Shown: one piece after another, positions 1-7,504 of the stretch | Layout: each line of letters opens with the position of its first letter | How positions within the stretch are numbered: the first letter of the stretch is position 1 | Assembly (NCBI GenBank): GCA_039767595.1 | Contig: JBDNBY010000042.1 | Coordinates: 1 to 29,522, forward strand | Source: JBDNBY01 sp039767595 | GTDB lineage: Bacteria; Pseudomonadota; Alphaproteobacteria; Rhodobacterales; Rhodobacteraceae | Length of the DNA stretch: 29,522 nucleotides | Direction: 5' to 3' | Position numbers and translations under genes: made by a program | The notes under the pieces: model-generated | The model's database searches: none | What the model saw: the letters and a program-made list of their open reading frames with translations, nothing else | Told to the model about the DNA's origin: nothing

Positions 1-348
1 CGAGATATAGGAAACATGACGAAACGCCTCGCGTTTGTGCACTTGGCTGATGTGCACTTCGATCACGGGGCCATCGAAAGTGTTGAGCGCATCTAAAATC
101 GCAATCGAGGTATGGGTAAAGGCGCCAGCGTTGATCACGATCCCCGCCCCGTCGTGGCGCGCTTCGTGGATCCAATCGATGATCTGTCCTTCGTGGTTGC
201 TTTGCTCCGCGCGAATGGTGACGCCATCGCTGGCGACGCTTTGGCACAAGGCGGTCACATCCTCTAATGTGCTATGCCCATAAATCTCGGGTTGGCGTTG
301 GCCAAGCAAGTTTAAATTTGGACCATTGAGAACATAGATGCGTTTCAT
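1..348 (-). CDS. aroQ: 3-dehydroquinate dehydratase, type II (partial, C-terminus outside window)
   Basis: Type II dehydroquinase converts 3-dehydroquinate to 3-dehydroshikimate in the cytoplasmic shikimate pathway. The first 116 residues are present. They show the family N-terminus NGPNLNLLG (residues 8-16), the lid Arg18 and Tyr23 (RQPEIYG), the NAGAFTHTSIA substrate loop from Asn73, and EVHIS with the catalytic-type His99. Family members have about 145-150 residues, so roughly 30 C-terminal residues lie beyond base 1 and the active site is nearly complete. The start is supported by AAGAAAGG just upstream. That ribosome site lies largely in the loop of a perfect inverted repeat whose stem takes in the first two bases of the start codon. 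The gene follows gcvP in the same direction after about 105 bp. In many bacteria aroQ precedes accB and accC, which would lie outside the window. Confidence 0.95.
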   Translation of the reverse strand, partial: MKRIYVLNGPNLNLLGQRQPEIYGHSTLEDVTALCQSVASDGVTIRAEQSNHEGQIIDWIHEARHDGAGIVINAGAFTHTSIAILDALNTFDGPVIEVHISQVHKREAFRHVSYIS

Positions 349-379
349 ATGCGCGCCTTTCTTGGGTTTGCGCGCATAT
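347..379 (-). promoter_or_regulatory. Inverted repeat overlapping the aroQ start codon
   Basis: ATATGCGCGC (347-356) and GCGCGCATAT (370-379) form a perfect 10-bp stem with a 13-base loop. In the minus-strand mRNA the 3' arm ends on the first two bases of the aroQ ATG, and most of the Shine-Dalgarno AAGAAAGG is in the loop. Folding would therefore bury the start codon, which suggests translational control. No T-run follows, so it does not look like a terminator for gcvP. The regulatory role is inference. Confidence 0.45.
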
Positions 380-453
380 GATGGGTGATTTCAAGGTGCG
401 ATGCAAGCGCCCTCGCGCAAGCGCGCCTGATCATTCGTCCCTGATCCGATCTG

Positions 454-3300
454 TTATTCGGCGGCCTCGGCGTAGTCGCTCAGCGGGGGGCAGGTACAGA
501 TCAAATTCCGATCGCCATGAGCATTGTCCACACGGTTCACCGGCGGCCAATATTTATCGACACGGAATTGCCCAGGGAAGCACGCGGCCTCGCGGCTATA
601 GGGGCGCTCCCATTCACCAATGAGATCCTCTACAGTGTGCGGCGCCAATTTCAGCGGGTTCACGTGCGGATCACTCTCGCCGGTCTCAATGGCACGAATT
701 TCTTCGCGAATGGCAAGCATCGCATCGCAAAACCGATCAAGTTCGGCTTGGGTTTCGGACTCCGTCGGCTCGATCATCAACGTGCCCGCGACTGGCCAGC
801 TCATCGTGGGCGCGTGAAAGCCAAAGTCCATCAGACGTTTGGCGACATCGTCCACTGTGATCCCCGCACTCTCGGTAAAGGGGCGTGTATCGACAATACA
901 TTCATGCGCCACGCGGCCCTTGGTGCCACGATAGAGGATGGAATAGGCGCCTTTGAGGCGATCTGCCATGTAATTGGCATTTAAAATCGCCACGCGGGTC
1001 GCTTGGGTTAGGCCCTCACCGCCCATCATTTGAACATAGGCCCAAGAAATCGGCAAAATCACCGGCGAGCCACAGGGCGCGGCCGAGACGGGGCCCGTAT
1101 CGCCGCCCGTTTGGGGATGACCTGGCAGATAGGGGGCCAAATGCGCCTTGACGCCAATCGGGCCCATGCCTGGACCGCCGCCGCCATGCGGGATGCAGAA
1201 CGTTTTGTGCAAATTCAAGTGGCTGACATCGCCGCCCAAATCCCCAGGCCGCGATAGGCCCACCATGGCATTTGTATTGGCCCCGTCAATATACACTTGG
1301 CCGCCATTGTTATGGGTAATGGCGCACACGTCTTTGACCTCTTCTTCAAATACACCGTGGGTCGAGGGGTAGGTGATCATCGTGCCGGCCAAAGCATCGC
1401 TATATTTCTCGGCCTTGGCGCGGAAATCCTCTAGATCAATGTTGCCATCGTCGTCGCACGCCACGGTCACAACTTTCCATCCGACCATCTGCGCGCTGGC
1501 GGGGTTGGTGCCATGGGCATTGGTTGGAATGAGACAGATGTTGCGATGCCCTTGGCCCTGCGCCTGATGATAGGCGGCGATGGTCAAGAGCCCTGCGTAT
1601 TCGCCTTGGGCGCCAGAGTTTGGCTGCATCGACATTGCGTCATAGCCCGTGATCGTGCAGAGTTTGGCGCTCAGATCCTCGATCATCGTGCTGTAGCCTT
1701 GGGTCTGATCGGCGGGGGCAAAGGGATGCACATTGGCAAACTCGTCCCACGACACAGGCATCATTTCGGCCGCTGAATTTAGCTTCATCGTGCAGCTGCC
1801 CAGAGGGATCATCGCCCGATCCAGCGCAAGGTCGCGATCGGACAGACGGCGCATGTAGCGCATCATCTCTGTCTCAGCGCGGTTCATATGAAAGACGTCA
1901 TGCTCTAAATAGGCGCTTGTGCGGTGCAGCGCTTCGGGCACGCGGTACTCAGGGGTTAGATCCTCGTCATTGCGCGTGATGCCAAAGGCGGCCCATACCC
2001 GCTCGATGATGCCGCGGCGCACGGTTTCATCCACAGTGATCCCGATCTGCGTCGTGCCGACGGGGCGCAAGTTGATCCCGTTGTCCACAGCCGCCGCAAG
2101 GATCGCGCTTTGTTTGCCCCCGACTTCGACAGTGAGCGTGTCAAAAAACGATGTGTGGGTGAGGGCAAACCCCGCCTCTTCGAGGCCCTTGGCGAGGCGC
2201 ACGGCCTTGCGGTGAATACGCTGAGCAATCGCCTGAAGCCCCTTGGGCCCATGAAAAACAGCATAAAAAGATGCAATGACAGCCAGCAGAGCTTGGGCCG
2301 TGCAGACATTCGATGTCGCCTTTTCACGGCGAATATGTTGCTCGCGTGTTTGCAATGACAGGCGATAGGCTTTGTTACCATGGCTATCAATCGAGACGCC
2401 AACAATCCGGCCGGGCATCGCGCGTTTATGCGCATCCTTGCAGGCCATATAGGCCGCGTGTGGGCCCCCAAAGCCCAGCGGCACGCCAAAGCGTTGCGTG
2501 CTGCCAATGGCGATATCGGCGCCCATCGCGCCCGGCTCTTTGAGCAATGTCAAAGACATCGGATCGGCGGCGACGATGCCGATGGCTTTGGCTGCGTGCA
2601 ATGCGGTGATGTGATCTGTATAATCACATAGGCCGCCATGAGTACCTGGATATTGAAAGAGCGCGCCAAACACTGTGCTCAGATCATGGGTCATCGGATC
2701 GCCGACAATCACCTCGATGCCCAAGGGGGCGGCGCGTGTGTGCACAACGGCGATGTTTTGTGGGTGACAGTTTTCATCGACAAAAAAGGTCTTGGATTTT
2801 GACTTGGCCACGCGCAGCGCCATGGTCATCGCCTCGGCGCAGGCGGTCGCCTCGTCCAAGAGCGAGGCATTGGCCACTTCGAGGCCGGTCAGATCGCAAA
2901 TCATCGTTTGATAATTCAAGAGCGCCTCAAGGCGGCCTTGGGAAATCTCGGGCTGATAGGGCGTGTAGGCCGTGTACCACGCAGGGTTTTCAAACACATT
3001 GCGCTGGATCGCAGGGGGCATCACCGTGCCGTGATAGCCTTGGCCAATCAGGCTCACAACGGGGGTGTTTTGCTGGGCCACTTTTTTCATCCGATAGAGC
3101 ATCTCTTGTTCGGACATAGGCTTGCCAAAATCCAAGGGGGTCTCTTGGCGAATGTGGGCCGGTATTGTTTCATCAATAAGCGCATCCAAAGAGGGCGCGC
3201 CGATCACACGGAGCATATCTTCCATCTCGTGCGGAGAGGGGCCGATATGACGGCGGTTGGCGAAATCATAGGGTAGATAATCTGTCGGTGTGAACGGCAT
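454..3300 (-). CDS. gcvP: Glycine dehydrogenase (decarboxylating), glycine cleavage P protein
   Basis: The P protein decarboxylates glycine with pyridoxal phosphate and passes the aminomethyl group to the lipoyl arm of GcvH. The protein has 948 residues, the size of the single-chain homodimeric form, so both halves are fused as in E. coli. The cofactor lysine is Lys699 in HLNLHKTF, followed by the glycine-rich loop PHGGGGPGMGPIG. The N-terminus (RRHIGP) and the SCTMKLNSAAEM segment are typical of the family. The start lies 11 bases after gcvH. Its ribosome site AGAGG overlaps the gcvH stop codon (TAAGAGG), so the two genes are tightly coupled. It is the last gene of gcvT-gcvH-gcvP and should share the glycine riboswitch. 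No clear terminator is visible before aroQ, so read-through is possible. Confidence 0.98.
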   Translation of the reverse strand: MPFTPTDYLPYDFANRRHIGPSPHEMEDMLRVIGAPSLDALIDETIPAHIRQETPLDFGKPMSEQEMLYRMKKVAQQNTPVVSLIGQGYHGTVMPPAIQRNVFENPAWYTAYTPYQPEISQGRLEALLNYQTMICDLTGLEVANASLLDEATACAEAMTMALRVAKSKSKTFFVDENCHPQNIAVVHTRAAPLGIEVIVGDPMTHDLSTVFGALFQYPGTHGGLCDYTDHITALHAAKAIGIVAADPMSLTLLKEPGAMGADIAIGSTQRFGVPLGFGGPHAAYMACKDAHKRAMPGRIVGVSIDSHGNKAYRLSLQTREQHIRREKATSNVCTAQALLAVIASFYAVFHGPKGLQAIAQRIHRKAVRLAKGLEEAGFALTHTSFFDTLTVEVGGKQSAILAAAVDNGINLRPVGTTQIGITVDETVRRGIIERVWAAFGITRNDEDLTPEYRVPEALHRTSAYLEHDVFHMNRAETEMMRYMRRLSDRDLALDRAMIPLGSCTMKLNSAAEMMPVSWDEFANVHPFAPADQTQGYSTMIEDLSAKLCTITGYDAMSMQPNSGAQGEYAGLLTIAAYHQAQGQGHRNICLIPTNAHGTNPASAQMVGWKVVTVACDDDGNIDLEDFRAKAEKYSDALAGTMITYPSTHGVFEEEVKDVCAITHNNGGQVYIDGANTNAMVGLSRPGDLGGDVSHLNLHKTFCIPHGGGGPGMGPIGVKAHLAPYLPGHPQTGGDTGPVSAAPCGSPVILPISWAYVQMMGGEGLTQATRVAILNANYMADRLKGAYSILYRGTKGRVAHECIVDTRPFTESAGITVDDVAKRLMDFGFHAPTMSWPVAGTLMIEPTESETQAELDRFCDAMLAIREEIRAIETGESDPHVNPLKLAPHTVEDLIGEWERPYSREAACFPGQFRVDKYWPPVNRVDNAHGDRNLICTCPPLSDYAEAAE

Positions 3301-3311
3301 TGCGGAACCTC

Positions 3312-3668
3312 TTAGATAAAGTCTTTGTACTCAGCTTCGGACATGAAATCGTCCATTTGGCTTGGATCGGCGGGTTTCATTTTGAAAAACCATGCGCCTT
3401 CCATCGGGTCATCATTGACCATGCCGGGGGTGTCGGTGAGGGCTTCGTTGATTTCAACGATCTCGCCATCAATGGGGGCTAGGATATCTGACGCGGCCTT
3501 GACGCTTTCGATCACGGCGCAATCGTCGCCTTTGGCCACAGTGTCACCGACCTCGGGCAAATCGACGAAGACAACATCGCCCAACTGTGCACTGGCGTGT
3601 TCTGTGATGCCGACAATCACGATATCGCCATCTGGACGGAGCCATTCGTGTTCTTCTGTAAATTTCAT
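3312..3668 (-). CDS. gcvH: Glycine cleavage system H protein
   Basis: GcvH is the small lipoyl carrier that shuttles the aminomethyl intermediate between GcvP, GcvT and the L protein. The chosen product has 118 residues and begins MKFTEEHEWL, the family start. The lipoylated lysine is Lys57 in ESVKAASDI, and the barrel-sandwich fold is evident from the GDTV...GEIVEIN pattern around it. A longer frame opens 84 bases upstream, but that extension overlaps gcvT and looks non-homologous. The internal ATG has a strong AAGGGAGA ribosome site. The gene lies between gcvT (26-base gap) and gcvP (11-base gap). No L protein (lipoamide dehydrogenase) gene is in the window, as is usual because it is shared with other complexes. 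Confidence 0.97.
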   Translation of the reverse strand: MKFTEEHEWLRPDGDIVIVGITEHASAQLGDVVFVDLPEVGDTVAKGDDCAVIESVKAASDILAPIDGEIVEINEALTDTPGMVNDDPMEGAWFFKMKPADPSQMDDFMSEAEYKDFI

Positions 3669-3694
3669 TTGGGGTCTCCCTTTCTTGATATGGA

Positions 3695-4801
3695 TTAACG
3701 TTTGAAACTGGCTGGGACAAAGGGCAGGGCCGTGATGGTCACGGGCGCCCATTTGCCGCGCAAGAGTGCATAAAGCTCGGTGCCCACGTGGCGATGCGCG
3801 CTGTCAACGAGGGCCATCGAAATGGGCCCCTCAACGGTGGGGCCAAAGCCGCCCGAGGTCACCGTGCCGATATGCGTGGCCTCATCTTGCGCGGCGTAGA
3901 TCTGTGTCCCGTCGCGCAGCGGGGCGCGGCCATGGGGGCGCAGGCCGACGCGGGTGCGCGGCGCGCCATGGGCAATCTCGTCAAGAATGCGCGCGTCACC
4001 GGCGAAACCGCCATCGGCGCGGCGCGATTTGGAAATGGCCCATGTTAGACCCGCTTCGATCGGGGAAATCTGCGGCGAGAGTTCGTGACCATAAAGGCAC
4101 AGCCCCGCCTCAAGGCGCAAACTATCACGCGCGCCAAGGCCGATCCACTGCGTGCTTTTGTGATCCAAAAGAGCCTGCGCCACGTCGCAAGCGACCGCAT
4201 GGGGTATTGAAATTTCAAACCCGTCCATTCCAGTGTAGCCAGAGCGTGTGACAAAGAGGGTCTGGCCCTCAAACGCGAGCTCGCGATAATCCATAAACCG
4301 CATCTCGCGCACGTGCGGCACCAGTGTGGCGAGGACCTCTTCGGCCTCAGGACCTTGGAGCGCTAATAACGCGCGATCTGTGACTTCGTGCACCTGTACG
4401 TCGCCGCTTAGGTTTTCGGTGAGATGCGCAATATCGGCCGCTTTGCATGCGGCATTGACGACCATAAAGATATGCTCGCCCGTGTTGGCAAACATCAAAT
4501 CATCGCGCACGCCGCCTTGATCATTGGTCAAGAGGCCATAGCGTTGCCGCCCCGCGGCTAGACCTGCCACATCAACCGGCATGAGCCGCTCTAGCGCCTG
4601 CTCCGCGTCTGGGCCAGACAGGATCACTTGACCCATATGCGAGACATCAAAAAGCCCGGCGCGTGCCCGCGTATGTTGATGCTCTTTTAGGACACCCAGC
4701 GGATAGGACACAGGCATATCATAGCCTGCAAAGGGCACCATTTTGGCACCAGCGGCAGTGTGCATCGCATGAAAGGGTGTTTTTAAATCGTCAGTCGTCA
4801 T
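3695..4801 (-). CDS. gcvT: Aminomethyltransferase, glycine cleavage T protein
   Basis: GcvT transfers the methylene group from lipoyl-GcvH to tetrahydrofolate and releases ammonia. The product has 368 residues. The N-terminal folate-binding domain begins TPFHAMHTAAGAKMVPFAGYDMPV. The catalytic-type aspartates are Asp100 and Asp101 in GGVRDDLMF, and the C-terminal barrel carries GPTVEGPISMALV. I place the start at the ATG preceded by GAGG seven bases upstream. A frame extending 13 codons further runs into the leader hairpin and is unlikely. An oddity is GYTGMDGFEIS (residues 188-198): most family members have Glu in place of Met192. The gene is first in the operon, directly downstream of the riboswitch. 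Confidence 0.97.
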   Translation of the reverse strand: MTTDDLKTPFHAMHTAAGAKMVPFAGYDMPVSYPLGVLKEHQHTRARAGLFDVSHMGQVILSGPDAEQALERLMPVDVAGLAAGRQRYGLLTNDQGGVRDDLMFANTGEHIFMVVNAACKAADIAHLTENLSGDVQVHEVTDRALLALQGPEAEEVLATLVPHVREMRFMDYRELAFEGQTLFVTRSGYTGMDGFEISIPHAVACDVAQALLDHKSTQWIGLGARDSLRLEAGLCLYGHELSPQISPIEAGLTWAISKSRRADGGFAGDARILDEIAHGAPRTRVGLRPHGRAPLRDGTQIYAAQDEATHIGTVTSGGFGPTVEGPISMALVDSAHRHVGTELYALLRGKWAPVTITALPFVPASFKR

Positions 4802-4819
4802 TTTTGGCCTCGTGTCCGC

Positions 4820-4838
4820 GCAGCTATAGATTAGCTGC
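4820..4838 (-). promoter_or_regulatory. Leader hairpin between glycine riboswitch and gcvT ribosome site
   Basis: The minus-strand RNA has GCAGCTA and TAGCTGC as a perfect 7-bp stem with a 5-base loop, extendable by G-C and G-U pairs to about 10 bp. It lies just after the second riboswitch aptamer and about 10 bases before the gcvT Shine-Dalgarno GAGG. It has no T-run, so a translational expression platform or an mRNA stability element is more likely than a terminator. The link to ligand sensing is inference. Confidence 0.45.
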
Positions 4839-4850
4839 ACACAAAGCCCC

Positions 4851-4998
4851 CTCTGTCCTGACGCCTGAGATCATTATCCCGTCGGCGGATCCATAGTGGA
4901 TCACTCTCCAGAGTGTTATTGCGATGGGTCCGTTCGCCTGAGAGTTTCCGGGGCGGTTGCTCCTTCGGCACGGCTATAACGGCCGTTCTCCCACATCA
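4851..4998 (-). promoter_or_regulatory. Tandem glycine riboswitch (gcvT element)
   Basis: Reading the minus strand from about 4998, aptamer 1 has GGGAGA, a P2 hairpin (ACGGC/GCCGU), the conserved GCCGAAGGAGCAA (complement of 4957-4969) and ACUCUCAGGCGAACGGACC (4927-4945). The linker CUCUGGAGAG follows. Aptamer 2 then shows GGAGAG, a P2 hairpin GAUCC-ACUAU-GGAUC (4888-4902), the degenerate core CGCCGACGGGAUAA (4874-4887) and AUCUCAGGCGUCAGGAC (4855-4871). It closes with P1 CUCUG pairing to CAGAG (4851-4855). Aptamer 2 has a very short P3. Glycine riboswitches usually switch gcv operons on when glycine is high, and the position before gcvT fits this. The pairing was worked out by eye. Confidence 0.93.
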
Positions 4999-5005
4999 CG
5001 TATCG

Positions 5006-5035
5006 GGTATAGAGTACAGTTTTACGTAGTGTAAA
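5006..5035 (-). promoter_or_regulatory. Candidate promoter of the gcvTHP operon
   Basis: On the minus strand TTTACA (5035-5030) and TATACC (5011-5006) are 18 bases apart, placing a start just upstream of the riboswitch. A dyad TTTAC-N5-GTAAA (5021-5035) overlaps the -35 box and could bind a regulator. An alternative pairing is TTGTCT with TACTCT. Both matches are moderate. Confidence 0.35.
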
Positions 5036-5116
5036 GACAAAATGTCGGAGCTGGGAAATTTTATGTCGTTTAATTGGGTTATCCGCGATTTGCGACACTT
5101 ATTATGCGGCGCTTGG

Positions 5117-5144
5117 TTGCCAAGAGGCGCGATCCCGCTAAGGT
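5117..5144 (+). promoter_or_regulatory. Candidate promoter of the gabD-type gene
   Basis: TTGCCA (5117-5122) and TAAGGT (5139-5144) are 16 bases apart, about 40 bases before the coding start at 5183. The 10-base palindrome TTTGGCCAAA (5144-5153) follows the -10 box and TTGGTTGCCAA (5113-5123) overlaps the -35 box, so an operator is possible. Visual match only. Confidence 0.35.
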
Positions 5145-5182
5145 TTGGCCAAATTGAATGAGTCGCACTTTGGGAGGTCACC

Positions 5183-6637
5183 ATGCTACAGTTAAAAGAT
5201 CCGTCACTTTTGGAAACACGTGCGTATATCAACGGCGCGTGGGTTGAGGCCAGTGATCACTATGTGGTGACAAACCCCGCCACGGGCGAAGAGATTGCCA
5301 AAGTGGCCGACATGCCGCGCAGTGCCTTGGTTGCCGCGATTGACGCCGCCCACGACGCCAAAGCCGCGTGGGCCGCCAAAACCGCAAAAGAGCGCGCGGT
5401 CCTGATGCGCAAACTCTTTGATATGATGAAAGACAATGCCGACGATCTGGCGCAGATTGTGACGGCTGAAATGGGCAAGCCCCTTGGCGAAGCCAAAGGC
5501 GAGATTGCCTATGGCGCCTCATTCATCGAGTGGTTTGGCGAAGAGGCCAAGCGCGTGTACGGCGATGTGATCCCAGGCCATCAGGCAGACAAACGGATCG
5601 TTGTGATCAAACAGCCTATCGGCGTTGTCGGATCGATCACGCCGTGGAATTTTCCCAATGCGATGATTGCGCGCAAAATGGGGCCGGCGCTGGCGGTTGG
5701 CTGTACCTTTGTGGCGCGCCCATCTGAATTTACGCCCCTGTCTGCCTTGGCGATGGCGGTGTTGTGTGACCGCGTGGGCATTCCTGCGGGTGTCTTTAAC
5801 GTTGTGCCGTCCTTGGATGCCGCAGGCGCCGGCGAGGAGCTGTGCGGCAATCCCAAAGTGGCCAAGATCACCTTTACCGGATCGACCCGCGTGGGACGGA
5901 TTTTGATGCGCCAAGCAGCGGATCAAATTAAGAAAGTCTCACTCGAACTGGGCGGGAACGCCCCGTTCATTGTGTTTGACGATGCCGATATTGATGCCGC
6001 CGTCGAGGGGGCGATGATCGCCAAATATCGCAACAATGGACAGACCTGCGTCTGTGCCAATCGCATTTATGTGCAGTCTGGTGTGTACGAGGAATTCGCC
6101 GAAAAGCTTGCCAAGGCCAGCCAATCCTTGGTCATTGGGAACGGTATTGATGCGGGCGTGACCACGGGCCCGCTGATCAACGAGGCGGCGCTGGCCAAAG
6201 TTGAGGCGCATGTCAACGACGCGATTGCCAAAGGGGCGACGGCCAAAACGGGTGGCAAGCGTTCCAATTTGGGCGCCACGTTTTACGAGCCCACGGTCCT
6301 GACGGATGTGACGCGCGAGATGAAATTCAACACAGAGGAAACCTTTGGCCCCGTCGCGCCCTTGTTCAAATTTGACGCCGAGGCCGATGTGATTGCCTTG
6401 GCCAATGATACAGAGTTTGGCCTGTCTTCTTATTTCTATGCTCGGGACATGGCGCGCGTGTGGCGCGTGGCCGAGGCGCTAGAAAGTGGGATCGTTGGGA
6501 TCAACACAGGGATTATCTCGACCGAAGTGGCACCCTTTGGCGGGATGAAGCAATCGGGCCTAGGCCGCGAGGGATCAAAATACGGTATCGAAGATTTCTT
6601 GGAAATCAAATACCTGTGTATGGCTGGAGTTGAGTGA
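5183..6637 (+). CDS. gabD: NAD(P)-dependent succinate-semialdehyde dehydrogenase (GabD type)
   Basis: This is an aldehyde dehydrogenase of 484 residues with the GabD layout. It has an N-terminal INGAWVEA, Asn156 in PWNFP, the FTGSTRVGR nucleotide loop (231-239), the general-base Glu255 in LELGG, and the nucleophile Cys289 in NNGQTCVCANR. The nearby Cys291 forms the CxC pair seen in GabD enzymes. The expected reaction is succinate semialdehyde to succinate, but glutarate semialdehyde is an equally plausible substrate because the families overlap. An oddity is VARPSEFTP (177-185): many aldehyde dehydrogenases have Lys where this one has Arg179. GGGAGG seven bases upstream fixes the start. It is divergent from gcvT and followed by the ABC transporter genes after a gap of under 80 bases, with no terminator visible. 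Confidence 0.88.
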   Translation: MLQLKDPSLLETRAYINGAWVEASDHYVVTNPATGEEIAKVADMPRSALVAAIDAAHDAKAAWAAKTAKERAVLMRKLFDMMKDNADDLAQIVTAEMGKPLGEAKGEIAYGASFIEWFGEEAKRVYGDVIPGHQADKRIVVIKQPIGVVGSITPWNFPNAMIARKMGPALAVGCTFVARPSEFTPLSALAMAVLCDRVGIPAGVFNVVPSLDAAGAGEELCGNPKVAKITFTGSTRVGRILMRQAADQIKKVSLELGGNAPFIVFDDADIDAAVEGAMIAKYRNNGQTCVCANRIYVQSGVYEEFAEKLAKASQSLVIGNGIDAGVTTGPLINEAALAKVEAHVNDAIAKGATAKTGGKRSNLGATFYEPTVLTDVTREMKFNTEETFGPVAPLFKFDAEADVIALANDTEFGLSSYFYARDMARVWRVAEALESGIVGINTGIISTEVAPFGGMKQSGLGREGSKYGIEDFLEIKYLCMAGVE

Positions 6638-6714
6638 GGAGCCTTTAGGTCAATCTTGAACCTTATGAGAAAAGCTGTAGGGTTTTGGGAATCGATGTTG
6701 GGGGAACGAAAACA

Positions 6715-7482
6715 GTGTGCGCGCAGGTGATTGAAATTCGGGATTTGCATAAATCCTATGGCGATCTTGAAGTGCTCAAAGGCGTGGATATCACTGCGGC
6801 GCGCGGGGATGTCGTGTCTTTGATCGGCTCGTCGGGATCGGGGAAATCGACGCTGCTGCGCTGTTGTAATTTGCTCGAACTCTCGAGCCAAGGCGACATT
6901 GTGTTCAAAGGCGATCCCGTGCGGTGGAAACCCAGCAAATCAGGCCGCGTGCCCGCCGATGCACAGCAATTGAAAACCATGCGCACCCACCTTGCCATGG
7001 TGTTTCAGCAATTTAACCTTTGGGCGCACATGAGCGTGCTGCAAAACGTGATGGAGGCCCCGATCCAAGTGCAAAAGCGCGATCGGGCCGAAGTGGAACA
7101 AAAGGCGCGGGCCTATTTGGACAAAGTCGGGCTGGCCGATAAGGCGGATCAATATCCCGCGCAGCTCTCGGGCGGGCAACAACAGCGTGTGGCGATTGCC
7201 CGTGCCTTGTGCATGGAGCCAGAGGTGCTTCTTTTTGATGAGCCGACCTCTGCGCTTGACCCCGAGCTGGAGCAAGAGGTGATCCGCGTGATCCAAGACC
7301 TTGCCAAAGAGGGGCGCACGATGATTATCGTCACCCATGACATGAATTTGGCGCGCGACGTGTCGGATCACGTGGTGTTTTTACATCACGGCAAAATCGA
7401 AGAACACGGCCCGCCCGATACGCTGTTCACCGCGCCGAAATCCGAGCGACTGCAACAGTTTCTATCCAATATAACACTATAA
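6715..7482 (+). CDS. Polar amino acid ABC transporter, ATP-binding protein
   Basis: This is the ATPase of a HisP/OccP-type uptake system. It has Walker A GSSGSGKST (Lys44), the Q-loop in QQFNLWAHMSV, the signature LSGGQQQRVAIARAL (from residue 151), Walker B VLLFDEPTSALDPE (Asp175, Glu176) and the switch His in VTHDMN. The start is uncertain. GTG at 6715 has GGGGGA nine bases upstream and gives 255 residues. GTG at 6727 (251 residues, beginning MIEIRDLHKSYG) aligns best with family N-termini but lacks a ribosome site. An open frame continues upstream to TTG 6685 and reads GIDVGGTKT, which is foreign to ABC ATPases. It is first of four transporter genes; the binding-protein gene starts 22 bases later. 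The substrate cannot be named from sequence. Confidence 0.95.
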   Translation: MCAQVIEIRDLHKSYGDLEVLKGVDITAARGDVVSLIGSSGSGKSTLLRCCNLLELSSQGDIVFKGDPVRWKPSKSGRVPADAQQLKTMRTHLAMVFQQFNLWAHMSVLQNVMEAPIQVQKRDRAEVEQKARAYLDKVGLADKADQYPAQLSGGQQQRVAIARALCMEPEVLLFDEPTSALDPELEQEVIRVIQDLAKEGRTMIIVTHDMNLARDVSDHVVFLHHGKIEEHGPPDTLFTAPKSERLQQFLSNITL

Positions 7483-7504
7483 CCCCGTTCATAAGGAGAT
7501 CACC

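Noticed and set aside
517..984. 155-residue plus-strand ORF inside gcvP
   Set aside because: It lies antisense to conserved gcvP coding sequence, has no ribosome site, and its composition is that of a shadow frame.
4851..4998. Single-aptamer glycine riboswitch
   Set aside because: Downstream of CUCUGGAGAG a second GGAGAG, P2 hairpin, CAGG-GGAC core and closing P1 can all be found, so the tandem form fits better.
4916..5098. 60-residue minus-strand ORF upstream of gcvT
   Set aside because: It runs through the glycine riboswitch; the conserved RNA core explains the sequence better than coding.
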